A stretch of 64,000 nucleotides of DNA from Streptomyces sp. Tu 3180 (GTDB lineage: Bacteria > Actinomycetota > Actinomycetes > Streptomycetales > Streptomycetaceae). The DNA lies in contig NZ_WOXS01000002.1 in assembly GCF_009852415.1 (NCBI RefSeq), positions 6,736,001-6,800,000 on the forward strand, in the 5' to 3' direction. The translations under genes and the position numbers were made by a program. Under the pieces are notes generated by a model. It saw only the letters and a program-made list of their open reading frames with translations, was not told the origin of the DNA and did no database searches. This document shows, in pieces, positions 26,479-35,366 of the stretch (within the stretch, counting starts at the first letter, position 1; each line of letters begins with the position of its first letter).

Positions 26479-26679
26479 TCAGCCGGCCCCCCGGCTCTCC
26501 GCGGCGGCGAACAGCGCGACGCCCAGCACGAGCAGGGAGACGCTCGCGTAGACCTCGTAGCCGTCGAGGAGACCGATCCGCTGCACCAGACCCCAGTGCC
26601 AGCCGGAGAACTCGGTCACCAGGCCCGCCACGCCCTGCACCACCGCGATGAAACCCAGGAATCCCAGCAACTGCTTCAT
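26479..26679 (-). CDS. Small two-helix membrane protein
   Basis: The 66-residue product has two hydrophobic helices: LLGFLGFIAVVQGVAGLV (about 4-21) and VYASVSLLVLGVALFAAAE (about 43-61). Similar short membrane proteins are common in Streptomyces without known function. The ATG at 26679 was chosen because hydrophobicity and homology start there. It is divergent from a histidine kinase gene, with a 26-bp palindrome between them. Confidence 0.6.
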   Translation of the reverse strand: MKQLLGFLGFIAVVQGVAGLVTEFSGWHWGLVQRIGLLDGYEVYASVSLLVLGVALFAAAESRGAG

Positions 26680-26702
26680 GCCGTCCACTTTTGCCCCGCG
26701 GA

Positions 26703-26728
26703 CCTCCCGGCCGGTACCGGCCGGGAGG
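26703..26728. repeat. Perfect 26-bp palindrome in a divergent promoter region
   Basis: CCTCCCGGCCGG at 26703 continues through TACC to a mirror-complement arm at 26728 with no loop (13-bp arms). It lies 24 bp upstream of the small membrane protein gene and 130 bp before the kinase gene. It may be an operator or a cruciform-forming site. Confidence 0.6.
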
Positions 26729-26859
26729 CCGGACCGCTCCGACGGAAGACCACGGTCCGTGCCGTCCGGCGCGACGGAAGTCTGCGCCGGTGCGACGTAG
26801 GTGGGTGATTTCGTCCGCGCCGCGGCGGCACGGGTGCCCCCTGCGTAGATTTGCCGACC

Positions 26860-28143
26860 GTGACTGGTGACAAGGCGGCGCAGACCGTCCCGGTGTTCAC
26901 GGGCCGCAGATGGTTCTTCCCGTCCGCCCTCATCCACGAACTCGACCCCGACGGGGCCCGTTCCGGGCGCCGGCCCCGGCGCACCGCGCGCGACTGGGCC
27001 GTCGACTTCTCCTGTTTCCTGCTGGCCGTCCTCGTGGGCCTGGCGGGTGCCGAGACGCTCGCCGGCAGCTCCTCCGTCCCGAGGTCCCTGGCCCTCGCCG
27101 ACCAGGCACTCGGCGCGCTGTCCTGCGCCGCGATCTGGCTGCGCCGGCGGTGGCCGCTCGGGCTGGCCGCGGTCATGGTCCCGGTCAGCTTCGTCTCGGA
27201 GACCTCCGGCGGCGTCGCCGTCATCGCCCTGTTCACGCTCGCCGTGCACCGCCCCTTCCGGTACGTGGCGTGGGTGGGCGGCGCCCACGTGGTGCTCGTC
27301 CCGCTCTACTTCTGGTGGCGCCCCGATCCCGACCTGCCGTACCTCGCCTCGCTCGTCCTCTTCGAGGTGCTGATGGTCGCGGTCGTCGGCTGGGACATGT
27401 TCGTACGGTCCAAGCGGCAGCTCGTGCTGAGCCTCAGGGACCGGGCCCGGCGCGCGGAGACGGAGGCGCTGCTGCGGGCCGAGCGGGCGCAGCGGCTCGC
27501 GCGCGAGGCCATCGCCCGCGAGATGCACGACGTGCTCGCGCACCGGCTGACGCTGCTGAGCGTGCACGCGGGCGCCCTGGAGTTCCGGCCCGACGCGCCC
27601 CGCGAGGAGATCGCGCGGGCGGCGGGCGTCATCCGGGAGAGCGCGCACGGGGCACTGCAGGACCTGCGGGAGATCATCGGTGTGCTGCGGGCCGGCGAGT
27701 CCGACGACGCCGGCGGCCGGCCGCAGCCGACGCTCGCGGCGCTCCGCACCCTGGTCGCCGAGTCCCGGCGGGCCGGTGCGCGGGTCACCCTGGAGCAGCG
27801 GGTCACCGACCCGGCCGCCGTCCCCGCCTCGGTCGGCCGCACCGCCTACCGGATCGTCCAGGAGGGCCTGACCAACGCCCGCAAGCACGCCCCCGGCGCG
27901 GAGGTCACCGTGTCGGTCACCGGCGGGCCGGGGGAGGGCCTCACCGTGACCGTGCGCAATCCCCCGTCCGGGGGGAACGCACCGCCCGTGCCCGGCGCCG
28001 GGCAGGGCCTGATCGGCCTCACCGAACGGGCCACCCTGGCGGGCGGCACCCTGGACCACGGGCCCACGTCCGACGGCGGGTTCGAGGTGCGGGCACGGCT
28101 GCCCTGGGGGCGGGCGGGGGCCGGGACCGGGGACCGGCGGTGA
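26860..28143 (+). CDS. NarL-type sensor histidine kinase
   Basis: The 427-residue protein has an N-terminal membrane part with about four to five helices (residues 45-170), then the HisKA_3 dimerisation segment REAIAREMHDVLAHRLTLLSVHAG with the phospho-accepting His, and a C-terminal ATPase domain with YRIVQEGLTNARKHAPGA (N box) and GQGLIGLTERATLAGG (G box). It phosphorylates the response regulator encoded 113 bp downstream. The signal is unknown, as there is no recognisable extracytoplasmic sensor domain. The GTG at 26860 is the likely start, though TTG at 26851 is possible. Confidence 0.85.
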   Translation: MTGDKAAQTVPVFTGRRWFFPSALIHELDPDGARSGRRPRRTARDWAVDFSCFLLAVLVGLAGAETLAGSSSVPRSLALADQALGALSCAAIWLRRRWPLGLAAVMVPVSFVSETSGGVAVIALFTLAVHRPFRYVAWVGGAHVVLVPLYFWWRPDPDLPYLASLVLFEVLMVAVVGWDMFVRSKRQLVLSLRDRARRAETEALLRAERAQRLAREAIAREMHDVLAHRLTLLSVHAGALEFRPDAPREEIARAAGVIRESAHGALQDLREIIGVLRAGESDDAGGRPQPTLAALRTLVAESRRAGARVTLEQRVTDPAAVPASVGRTAYRIVQEGLTNARKHAPGAEVTVSVTGGPGEGLTVTVRNPPSGGNAPPVPGAGQGLIGLTERATLAGGTLDHGPTSDGGFEVRARLPWGRAGAGTGDRR

Positions 28144-28256
28144 GCCGTGGGCCGGGAGCGCCGGACGCGCCGGCGGGAGGCGTCCGCCGGGCGGCGCCCG
28201 GCGGAGCGGCCGCTCGGTGTGTTCACGACCCGCCCCACCGTGATGACATGCACACC

Positions 28257-28931
28257 ATGACCGCGATCAGACTGCTCCTCGTCGACGACGACCCCCTGGT
28301 GCGGGCCGGGCTGTCCTTCATGATGGGCGGTGCCGACGACATCGAGATCGTCGGTGAGGCCGCCGACGGCGGCGAGGTCGAGGCGCTCGTCGACCGCACC
28401 CGCCCGGACGTCGTCCTCATGGACATCCGGATGCCGACGGTGGACGGGCTCGCCGCCACCGAGGCGCTGCGCCGGCGCGAGGACGCCCCGCAGGTGGTGG
28501 TGCTCACCACCTTCCACGCCGACGAGCAGGTGCTGCGGGCGCTGCGCGCGGGCGCCGCCGGATTCGTCCTCAAGGACACACCGCCCGCCGAGATCCTCGC
28601 CGCGGTGCGCCGGGTCGCGGCCGGCGACCCCGTCCTGTCGCCCGCCGTCACCCGCCAGTTGATGGCCCACGCGGCCGGCACCGCCGCCGACACGCGGCGT
28701 ACGCGCGCGCGTGAGCGGATCACCGCCCTCAACGACCGTGAACGCGAGGTCGCCGTCGCGGTCGGCCGGGGCCTGGCCAACGCGGAGATCGCCGCGCGGC
28801 TCTTCATGAGCGTGGCCACGGTCAAGACCCACGTCTCCCGGATCCTGGCCAAGCTCGGGCTCAACAACCGCGTGCAGATCGCCCTGCTCGCCCACGACGC
28901 CGGGCTCCTGGAGGACGCCGGGGGGCGATAG
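28257..28931 (+). CDS. LuxR/NarL-type response regulator
   Basis: The 224-residue regulator has a receiver domain (acid pocket LLLVDDDPL near residue 8, phospho-acceptor Asp in VVLMDIRMP near residue 57, Lys in FVLKD) and a C-terminal LuxR helix-turn-helix (LNDREREVAVAVGRGLANAEIAARL, VATVKTHVSRILAKLGL). It is the partner of the kinase upstream. An in-frame ATG at 28248 is an alternative start. Targets are unknown; the palindrome at 26703-26728 is one candidate autoregulatory site, which is speculation. Confidence 0.88.
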   Translation: MTAIRLLLVDDDPLVRAGLSFMMGGADDIEIVGEAADGGEVEALVDRTRPDVVLMDIRMPTVDGLAATEALRRREDAPQVVVLTTFHADEQVLRALRAGAAGFVLKDTPPAEILAAVRRVAAGDPVLSPAVTRQLMAHAAGTAADTRRTRARERITALNDREREVAVAVGRGLANAEIAARLFMSVATVKTHVSRILAKLGLNNRVQIALLAHDAGLLEDAGGR

Positions 28932-29073
28932 CGCCGCGCGGGCGTGCCCGGCCCGCCCCCGTCCGCCGCCGTTCGCCCACCGAAGGCGCCCCGCTCTCCA
29001 CGACCGCGTCCCCCGGGCCCGGCCTCGTCACGGCCGGGCGCCCCGACGACGCGGCCCCGGCCCGGCGGGCCCG

Positions 29074-30096
29074 TCAGTCGAACGCCGCGTCCGCCCCGCC
29101 CGCGAGCTCCGCCGGCCGGACCGGTCTGCGCTCCCGCCGGGACAGCTCGCACGCCTCCGCGATCCGCAGCGCCCGCAGGGCCTCGCGCCCGTCGCAGGGG
29201 TTGGCCCGCTCGCCCCGCACCACCTCGACGAACGCGATCAGCTCCGCCTCGTACGCGGGCCCGAACCGCTCCGGGAACCCGGTCCACGGCTTGTCCGCGG
29301 GCGGCGGCCCGGTCGGCTCGGTGGACGCGATCGGCGTGCGGTCGTCCAGGCCGACGGCGATCTGGTCCCGCTCCCCGGCGAGCTCCATGCGCACGTCGTA
29401 GCCCGCGCCGCTCAGGCGGGTCGCGGTGACCGTGGCGAGCGTGCCGTCGTCGAGGGTGAGGAGCACCGCGCCGGTGTCGACGTCGCCCGCCTCCCGGAAC
29501 ACCGCGGGCCCCGCGTCGGACCCGGCGGCGTAGACGTCCACGACCTCCCGGCCGGTCACCCAGCGCAGGATGTCGAAGTCGTGGATCAGGGTGTCCCGGT
29601 ACAGCCCGCCGGACTGCGCCAGGTACCCGGCCGGCGGCGGCTCCGTCTCGCCGGTCGTCGCCCGTACGGTGTGCAGCCGACCGAGCCGGCCCGAGCGCAC
29701 CGCCTCGCGCGCGCCCGTGTAACCGGCGTCGAAGCGGCGCTGGAACCCCATCTGCAGGACGGTTCCGGCGGCCTCGACCTCCCTGATCGCCTGCAACGTG
29801 CCCGCGAGGTCCAGGGCGACGGGCTTCTCGCAGAACACGGGCAGCCCCGCGCGTGCCGCCCGGCCGATCAGTTCGGCGTGCGCGGACGTGGACGTCGTGA
29901 TCACCACGGCGTCCACTCCCCAGGCGAAGATCTCGTCCATCCCGGGTGCCGCCGTCTCGCCGAGCCGGTGCGCGAGCGCCCGGGCCCGAGCCGGCTCCGC
30001 GTCCGTGAGGATCAGCGAGCCGACGTCGCGGTGCCTGCTGAGCGTGCGGGCGTGAAGGGTGCCGATGCGGCCCGTACCGATGACCCCGATGCGCAT
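29074..30096 (-). CDS. Gfo/Idh/MocA oxidoreductase, inositol 2-dehydrogenase-like
   Basis: The 340-residue protein has an N-terminal Rossmann fold (MRIGVIGTGRIGTLHARTL), CEKPVALDLAGTL with the catalytic-pocket Lys near residue 93, and GGLYRDTLIHDFDILRWVTG with the Asp/His pair of inositol dehydrogenases near residue 165. Family members oxidise cyclitols or sugars with NAD(P). The gene is divergent from a GntR/HutC regulator, and the intergenic region holds a palindrome also found before the sugar ABC operon. I infer that it acts in catabolism of the sugar imported by that transporter. Confidence 0.83.
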   Translation of the reverse strand: MRIGVIGTGRIGTLHARTLSRHRDVGSLILTDAEPARARALAHRLGETAAPGMDEIFAWGVDAVVITTSTSAHAELIGRAARAGLPVFCEKPVALDLAGTLQAIREVEAAGTVLQMGFQRRFDAGYTGAREAVRSGRLGRLHTVRATTGETEPPPAGYLAQSGGLYRDTLIHDFDILRWVTGREVVDVYAAGSDAGPAVFREAGDVDTGAVLLTLDDGTLATVTATRLSGAGYDVRMELAGERDQIAVGLDDRTPIASTEPTGPPPADKPWTGFPERFGPAYEAELIAFVEVVRGERANPCDGREALRALRIAEACELSRRERRPVRPAELAGGADAAFD

Positions 30097-30136
30097 GGAA
30101 ACAAAGTGCGGTCCGCGCCCTCTCCTGTCAATGCGC

Positions 30137-30148
30137 ATGTCCGGACAA
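30137..30148. promoter_or_regulatory. Operator-like site 1, ATGTCCGGACAA
   Basis: The core TGTCCGGACA (30138-30147) is a perfect 10-bp palindrome between the divergent dehydrogenase and GntR genes. The identical 12-mer recurs at 31018-31029 upstream of the ABC transporter operon, so it is a likely binding site of the GntR/HutC protein encoded here. Confidence 0.65.
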
Positions 30149-30197
30149 CCGGACTACACAACTTCCCGTCAACAGCGCACGGAGCTACGCTCGGGCC

Positions 30198-30962
30198 GTG
30201 CCGAAACCAGAAGTGGACCCGACCGTGCAGCTGGAGCTGAGCGTGGACCGCAGCTCCCCCGTGCCGTTGTACTTCCAGCTGTCCCAGCAGCTGGAGGCCG
30301 CTATCGAGCACGGCACGCTGACCCCCGGCAGCCTGCTGGGCAACGAGATCGAGCTCGCCGCGCGGCTCGGTCTGTCCCGGCCGACCGTCCGCCAGGCCAT
30401 CCAGTCCCTCGTCGACAAGGGCCTCCTCGTGCGCCGCCGCGGAGTCGGTACCCAGGTGGTGCACAGCCAGGTCAAGCGCCCCCTGGAGCTCAGCAGCCTC
30501 TACGACGACCTGGAGGCGGCGGGCCAGCGTCCGGCCACGAAGGTCCTGGTCAACACCGTCGTCGCCGCGCCCGGCGAGGTCGCGGCCGCCCTCGGGGTGG
30601 CCGAGGGCGGCGAGGTGCACCGGATCGAGCGGCTGCGGCTCGCGCACGGGGAGCCGATGGCGTACCTGTGCAACTACCTGCCGCCCGGCCTGCTCGACCT
30701 GGAGACCGGACAGCTGGAGGCCACCGGCCTGTACCGGCTGATGCGGGCCGCCGGGATCACCCTGCACAGCGCCCGCCAGACCATCGGGGCCCGGGCCGCC
30801 ACCGCCGACGAGGCCGAGCGCCTCGGCGAGCAGACCGGCGCCCCGCTGCTCACCATGCAGCGCGTGACCTTCGACGACACCGGCCGTGCGGTGGAGTTCG
30901 GCACCCACACCTACCGGCCCTCCCGCTACTCCTTCGAGTTCCAGCTGCTCGTCCGCTCCTGA
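30198..30962 (+). CDS. GntR-family regulator, HutC subfamily
   Basis: The 254-residue protein has a GntR winged helix (PVPLYFQLSQQLEAAIEHGTL, then LAARLGLSRPTVRQAIQSLVDKG at about residues 53-75) and a HutC/UTRA effector domain (IERLRLAHGEPMAYLCNYL through GAPLLTMQRVTFDDTGR). Such domains bind sugars or histidine-pathway compounds. It starts with GTG at 30198. Its position between a sugar dehydrogenase and a sugar ABC operon, with the same palindrome at both, suggests it represses both units and is induced by the transported sugar. Confidence 0.87.
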   Translation: MPKPEVDPTVQLELSVDRSSPVPLYFQLSQQLEAAIEHGTLTPGSLLGNEIELAARLGLSRPTVRQAIQSLVDKGLLVRRRGVGTQVVHSQVKRPLELSSLYDDLEAAGQRPATKVLVNTVVAAPGEVAAALGVAEGGEVHRIERLRLAHGEPMAYLCNYLPPGLLDLETGQLEATGLYRLMRAAGITLHSARQTIGARAATADEAERLGEQTGAPLLTMQRVTFDDTGRAVEFGTHTYRPSRYSFEFQLLVRS

Positions 30963-31017
30963 CGGCCGCGGCGCGGCGCGGGGTGACGGGAAGCGGCGGA
31001 CGCCGCCCTTCGTCGCA

Positions 31018-31029
31018 ATGTCCGGACAA
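31018..31029. promoter_or_regulatory. Operator-like site 2, ATGTCCGGACAA
   Basis: This site is identical over 12 bases to 30137-30148. It lies 124 bp before the substrate-binding protein gene and 56 bp after the regulator stop, where the ABC operon promoter is expected. Confidence 0.65.
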
Positions 31030-31152
31030 TGTGACCGGTTCCCGCTCCCCGGGCGGTGGCCTCTGAGGTCCGTGTTCCAGAATGGGGCGTTTGGGGCCGG
31101 TGCGGTCATCGGTCCCACGCACGGCGGAACACAGCAAGAAGGGCACGGCCTC

Positions 31153-32157
31153 GTGGCACGGTTTTGGACCTGGGTGGGCGTCGCGGTGGCGGGGGCGCTG
31201 AGCCTCTCGCTCGCCGGATGCAGCAGTACCGGCGGCAAACGGGCGGAGGACGCCCGGGCGGCCGCGGCCGCCCAGGGCAGGGCGGCGGTGGACACCCCCC
31301 GCTGGACCTTCGCGATGATCACGCACGCGGGGGACGGCGACACCTTCTGGGACATCGTCCAGAACGGGGCGGAGCAGGCCGCGGTGAAGGACAACGTCCG
31401 CTTCCTGTACTCCCACGACGACGAGGCCCAGCAGCAGGCACAGCTCGTGGACGCGGCGATCGACAAGAAGGTGGACGGGATCATCGTCACCCTCGCCAAG
31501 CCGGACGCGATGAGGGCGGTCCTCGCCCGGGCCCGCGAGGCCGGCATCCCGGTGGTCACCGTGAACTCCGGTTCGGCCGAGTCCCGGGAGTTCGGCGCGC
31601 TCGCCCACATCGGCCAGGACGAGACGATCGCCGGTGAGGCCGTCGGCGAGGAGCTGGACGAACGGGGCCGGAAGAAGGCCCTGTGCGTCCTGCACGAGCA
31701 GGGCAACGTCGGCCACGAGCAGCGCTGCGACGGCGTGGCGAAGACCTTCGACGGCACGCTGGTCCGGCTCCACGTCAACGGCACGAGCATGCCCGACGTC
31801 CAGTCGGCGATCGAGGCCCGGCTCCAGTCCGACCCCGACGTGGACGCCGTCGTCACGCTGGGCGCGCCCTACGCCGACACCGCGGTGAAGGCCCGGGAGG
31901 GCGCGGGCAGCGACGCCGAGATCGACACCTTCGACCTCAACGCCAAGGTCGCCGCCGGCCTCAAGGACGGCAGCCTCGGCTTCGCCGTCGACCAGCAGCC
32001 CTACCTGCAGGGCTACGAGGCGGTCGACCTGCTGTGGCTGTACCGCTACAACGCCGACGTCCTGGGCGGCGGCCGCCCGGTGCTCACCGGTCCGCAGATC
32101 ATCACCGGGGCCGACGCGGCCGCGCTCGAGGCGTACACGAAGCGGGGCACCCGATGA
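31153..32157 (+). CDS. Sugar ABC transporter substrate-binding lipoprotein
   Basis: The 334-residue protein has a lipoprotein signal ending in LSLSLAGC (lipid-modified Cys at about residue 23) and then a periplasmic-binding-protein type 1 (RbsB-like) fold: FAMITHAGDGDTFWDIVQNG, KKVDGIIVTLAKPDAM and IPVVTVNSGS. It delivers a sugar or cyclitol to the permease. The start is GTG at 31153. Its stop overlaps the permease ATG (ATGA). The sugar is not deducible, though the neighbouring inositol-dehydrogenase-like enzyme suggests a cyclitol or monosaccharide. Confidence 0.88.
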   Translation: MARFWTWVGVAVAGALSLSLAGCSSTGGKRAEDARAAAAAQGRAAVDTPRWTFAMITHAGDGDTFWDIVQNGAEQAAVKDNVRFLYSHDDEAQQQAQLVDAAIDKKVDGIIVTLAKPDAMRAVLARAREAGIPVVTVNSGSAESREFGALAHIGQDETIAGEAVGEELDERGRKKALCVLHEQGNVGHEQRCDGVAKTFDGTLVRLHVNGTSMPDVQSAIEARLQSDPDVDAVVTLGAPYADTAVKAREGAGSDAEIDTFDLNAKVAAGLKDGSLGFAVDQQPYLQGYEAVDLLWLYRYNADVLGGGRPVLTGPQIITGADAAALEAYTKRGTR

Positions 32158-33197
32158 GCACGACGACTCCCGACGTTTCTGATGAAAGGTTTCTGCGCGC
32201 CTCGCCCCCGCTCCGGCGGCTGCTGAGCCGCCCCGAGCTCGGCTCGATCGTCGGCGCGATCGCCGTCTTCTGCTGCTTCGCCCTCGCCGCCGACGGCTTC
32301 CTGCGCGCCTCCAGCCTCGGCACCGTGCTGTACGCGTCCTCCACGATCGGCATCATGGCCGTCCCGGTGGCGCTGCTGATGATCGGCGGCGAGTTCGACC
32401 TGTCGGCCGGCGTCCTGGTCACCTCGTCGGCGCTGCTCTCGTCGATGTTCAGCTACCAGATGACCGCCAACGTCTGGGTCGGCGTCGGGGTGTCCCTGCT
32501 GGTCACGCTCGCCGTCGGCGCCTTCAACGGCATCATGCTGGCCCGCACCCGGCTGCCGAGCTTCATCATCACGCTCGGCACCTTCCTGATGCTGACCGGC
32601 ATCAACCTCGGCTTCACCAAGCTCGTCAGCGGCACCGTCTCCACCAGGACGATCGCCGACATGGAGGGCTTCGACAGCGCACGGGCCCTGTTCGCGTCGA
32701 CCCTCACCGTCGGCGGCGTCCCCGTCAAGATCACCGTCGTGTGGTGGCTCGCGCTGGTCGCCCTCGGCAGCTGGATCCTGCTGCGCACCCGCGCGGGCAA
32801 CTGGATCCTCGCGGTCGGCGGCAACGAGCGGGCGGCCCGCGCCGTGGGCGTCCCCGTGGCCCGGACCAGGACCGGCCTCTACATGGGCGTGGCCCTCGGC
32901 GCCTGGATCTGCGGCCAGCACCTGCTCTTCAGCTACGACGTCGTCCAGTCCGGCGAGGGCGTCGGCAACGAGCTGGTCTACATCATCGCGGCCGTCATCG
33001 GCGGCTGCCTGATCACCGGCGGCCACGGCAGCGCCGTCGGCTCGGCGGTCGGCGCGCTGCTGTTCGGCATGACCAGCAAGGGCATCGTCTTCGCCGAGTG
33101 GAACCCGGACTGGTTCAAGTTCTTCCTCGGCGGGATGCTGCTCCTCGCGACCCTGCTCAACACCTGGGTGCGCCGCCGCGCGGAGGCCGTGAAATGA
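32154..33197 (+). CDS. Sugar ABC transporter permease (RbsC/FrcC type)
   Basis: The 347-residue protein has about nine to ten membrane helices and the CUT2 permease pattern: VALLMIGGEFDLSAGVLV near residue 75 and RTRAGNWILAVGGNERAARAVGV near residue 210, the loop that contacts the ATPase. AAVIGGCLITGGHGSAVGS follows near the C-terminus. It overlaps the genes on both sides by ATGA, giving a tightly coupled operon. A single permease gene implies a homodimeric channel. Confidence 0.9.
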   Translation: MSTTTPDVSDERFLRASPPLRRLLSRPELGSIVGAIAVFCCFALAADGFLRASSLGTVLYASSTIGIMAVPVALLMIGGEFDLSAGVLVTSSALLSSMFSYQMTANVWVGVGVSLLVTLAVGAFNGIMLARTRLPSFIITLGTFLMLTGINLGFTKLVSGTVSTRTIADMEGFDSARALFASTLTVGGVPVKITVVWWLALVALGSWILLRTRAGNWILAVGGNERAARAVGVPVARTRTGLYMGVALGAWICGQHLLFSYDVVQSGEGVGNELVYIIAAVIGGCLITGGHGSAVGSAVGALLFGMTSKGIVFAEWNPDWFKFFLGGMLLLATLLNTWVRRRAEAVK

Positions 33198-34027
33198 CCG
33201 GGACCGCACACCGCACGCCGCTGGTGGAGCTGTCCGGCGTCAGCAAGCACTACGGCAACGTGCGCGCCCTCGAAGGGGTCTCCCTGCGGGTGCACGCCGG
33301 TGAGGTCACCTGCGTGCTGGGCGACAACGGCGCCGGCAAGTCCACCCTGATCAAGATCATCGCGGGGCTGCACCGGCACGACGGCGGCACACTGGCCCTG
33401 GACGGCGAGACCACGCGCCTGTCCTCCCCGCGCGAGGCCCTGGACCGCGGCATCGCCACCGTCCACCAGGACCTGGCCGTCGTCCCGCTCATGCCGGTCT
33501 GGCGGAACTTCTTCCTCGGCTCCGAGCCGCGCAGGGGCGTCGGCCCCTTCAAGCGGATGGACGTCGACCTCATGCGCCGCACCGCCCGCGCCGAACTCCT
33601 CCGGATGGGCATCGACCTGCGCGACGTCGACCAGCCGATCGGCACCCTCTCCGGCGGCGAACGGCAGTGCGTGGCGATCGCGCGCGCGGTGTACTTCGGC
33701 GCCAAGGTGCTGGTGCTGGACGAGCCGACGGCGGCCCTGGGCGTGAAGCAGTCCGGTGTGGTCCTGAAGTACGTGGCGGCGGCACGGGACAGGGGCCTGG
33801 GCGTCGTCCTCATCACCCACAACCCGCACCACGCGTACCTGGTGGGCGACAGGTTCGTCCTGCTGAAGCGGGGCACGGCGGTGGGGAACCACGAGCGGGA
33901 CGAGATCACCCTGGACGAGCTGACGAGGCAGATGGCCGGCGGCGACGAGCTCGACGGCCTGCGCCACGAACTGCGACGTGCCCGCCAGGGCCGTCGTCCG
34001 GATCAGGCCGCGGGGCATCGGCGGTGA
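33194..34027 (+). CDS. Sugar ABC transporter ATP-binding protein (single NBD)
   Basis: The 277-residue ATPase has Walker A (LGDNGAGKSTLIK), the Q-loop (TVHQDLAVVP), the signature LSGGERQCVAIARAV and Walker B (VLVLDEPTAALG), followed by the switch histidine in LITHNPHHAYLV. It carries one nucleotide-binding domain, as in FrcA, and not the doubled RbsA form. It overlaps the permease gene by ATGA. The ROK kinase gene follows after a 190-bp gap, so the kinase may also have its own promoter. Confidence 0.9.
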   Translation: MTGTAHRTPLVELSGVSKHYGNVRALEGVSLRVHAGEVTCVLGDNGAGKSTLIKIIAGLHRHDGGTLALDGETTRLSSPREALDRGIATVHQDLAVVPLMPVWRNFFLGSEPRRGVGPFKRMDVDLMRRTARAELLRMGIDLRDVDQPIGTLSGGERQCVAIARAVYFGAKVLVLDEPTAALGVKQSGVVLKYVAAARDRGLGVVLITHNPHHAYLVGDRFVLLKRGTAVGNHERDEITLDELTRQMAGGDELDGLRHELRRARQGRRPDQAAGHRR

Positions 34028-34217
34028 CGTGACCTCGCCGTGCCGGGCCCCGCGTCCGCGGCACGATTCGAACGACAGGCCCCGGGGCGCGGGGCCGTGC
34101 CGATGCGCCGCCCCGCCGCCCGGGCGCGACCGGCCCGGCACGCCCGGCACCGGACGGTGCCGCCCCGAGCCCGGCCTGTTCGGCACCCGGCGGAGCCGTG
34201 CGGCACAATCGCACACG

Positions 34218-35366
34218 ATGAGCACCTACCGCGACTTCACCGCCCCCATCGGCTCCCGCCGGGCCCCGGTCCTCAGAACCGTCGGCACGCGGGAGCGCCG
34301 CTCCCACCTGACGGCGCCCCGCGTCCCGACGGTGGGCATCGACATCGGCGGCACCAAGGTCATGGCGGGCGTCGTGGACGCCGACGGCAACATCCTGGAG
34401 AAACTCCGCGCGGAGACCCCGGACAAGTCCAAGAGCCCCAAGGTCGTCGAGGACACCATCGTCGAGCTGGTGCTGGACCTGTCCGACCGGCACGACGTGC
34501 ACGCGGTCGGCATCGGCGCGGCCGGCTGGGTCGACGCCGACCGCAACCGCGTGCTGTTCGCCCCCCACCTGTCCTGGCGCAACGAGCCGCTGCGCGACCG
34601 CCTCTCCGGGCGGCTGTCCGTGCCCGTGCTGGTCGACAACGACGCCAACACCGCCGCCTGGGCCGAGTGGCGCTTCGGCGCCGGACGCGGCGAGGACCAC
34701 CTCGTCATGATCACCCTGGGCACCGGCATCGGCGGCGCGATCCTGGAGGACGGGCAGGTCAAGCGCGGCAGGTACGGCGTCGCCGGCGAGTTCGGCCACA
34801 TGCAGGTCGTCCCCGGCGGCCACCGCTGCCCCTGCGGCAACCGCGGCTGCTGGGAGCAGTACAGCTCCGGCAACGCCCTGGTCCGCGAGGCGCGCGAGCT
34901 GGCCGCCGCCGACTCGCCGGTCGCCTTCGGGATCATCGAGCACGTCAAGGGCAACATCGCCGACATCAGCGGCCCGATGATCACCGAGCTGGCCCGCGAG
35001 GGCGACGCCATGTGCATCGAGCTGCTCCAGGACATCGGGCAGTGGCTCGGCGTCGGCATCGCCAACCTGGCCGCCGCCCTCGACCCGTCCTGCTTCGTCA
35101 TCGGCGGCGGCGTCTCGGCCGCCGACGACCTGCTGATCGGCCCCGCGCGGGACGCCTTCAAGCGCCACCTCACCGGCCGCGGCTACCGCCCCGAGGCCCG
35201 CATCGTCCGCGCCCAGCTCGGCCCCGAGGCCGGCATGGTCGGCGCCGCCGACCTCGCCCGCCTGGTCGCCCGCCGCTTCCGCCGGGCCAAGCGCCGCCGG
35301 GTCGAGCGCCACGAGCGCTACGAGCGGTACGCGGAGGTCCGCCGCACCATCCGGGAGTCGCTGTGA
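34218..35366 (+). CDS. ROK-family sugar kinase (glucokinase-like)
   Basis: The 382-residue protein has the ROK ATP motif VGIDIGGTKVMAGVVD (about residue 38), LVDNDANTAAWAEWRFGAG with the catalytic Asp, TLGTGIGGAILEDG, and the zinc-binding GHRCPCGNRGCWEQYSSG. The N-terminal extension of about 35 residues is unusual compared with ordinary glucokinases of about 315 residues. From memory it corresponds to S. coelicolor SCO6260, a second glucose kinase next to a sugar ABC operon. It probably phosphorylates the imported sugar. The stop overlaps the next gene as GTGA. Confidence 0.88.
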   Translation: MSTYRDFTAPIGSRRAPVLRTVGTRERRSHLTAPRVPTVGIDIGGTKVMAGVVDADGNILEKLRAETPDKSKSPKVVEDTIVELVLDLSDRHDVHAVGIGAAGWVDADRNRVLFAPHLSWRNEPLRDRLSGRLSVPVLVDNDANTAAWAEWRFGAGRGEDHLVMITLGTGIGGAILEDGQVKRGRYGVAGEFGHMQVVPGGHRCPCGNRGCWEQYSSGNALVREARELAAADSPVAFGIIEHVKGNIADISGPMITELAREGDAMCIELLQDIGQWLGVGIANLAAALDPSCFVIGGGVSAADDLLIGPARDAFKRHLTGRGYRPEARIVRAQLGPEAGMVGAADLARLVARRFRRAKRRRVERHERYERYAEVRRTIRESL

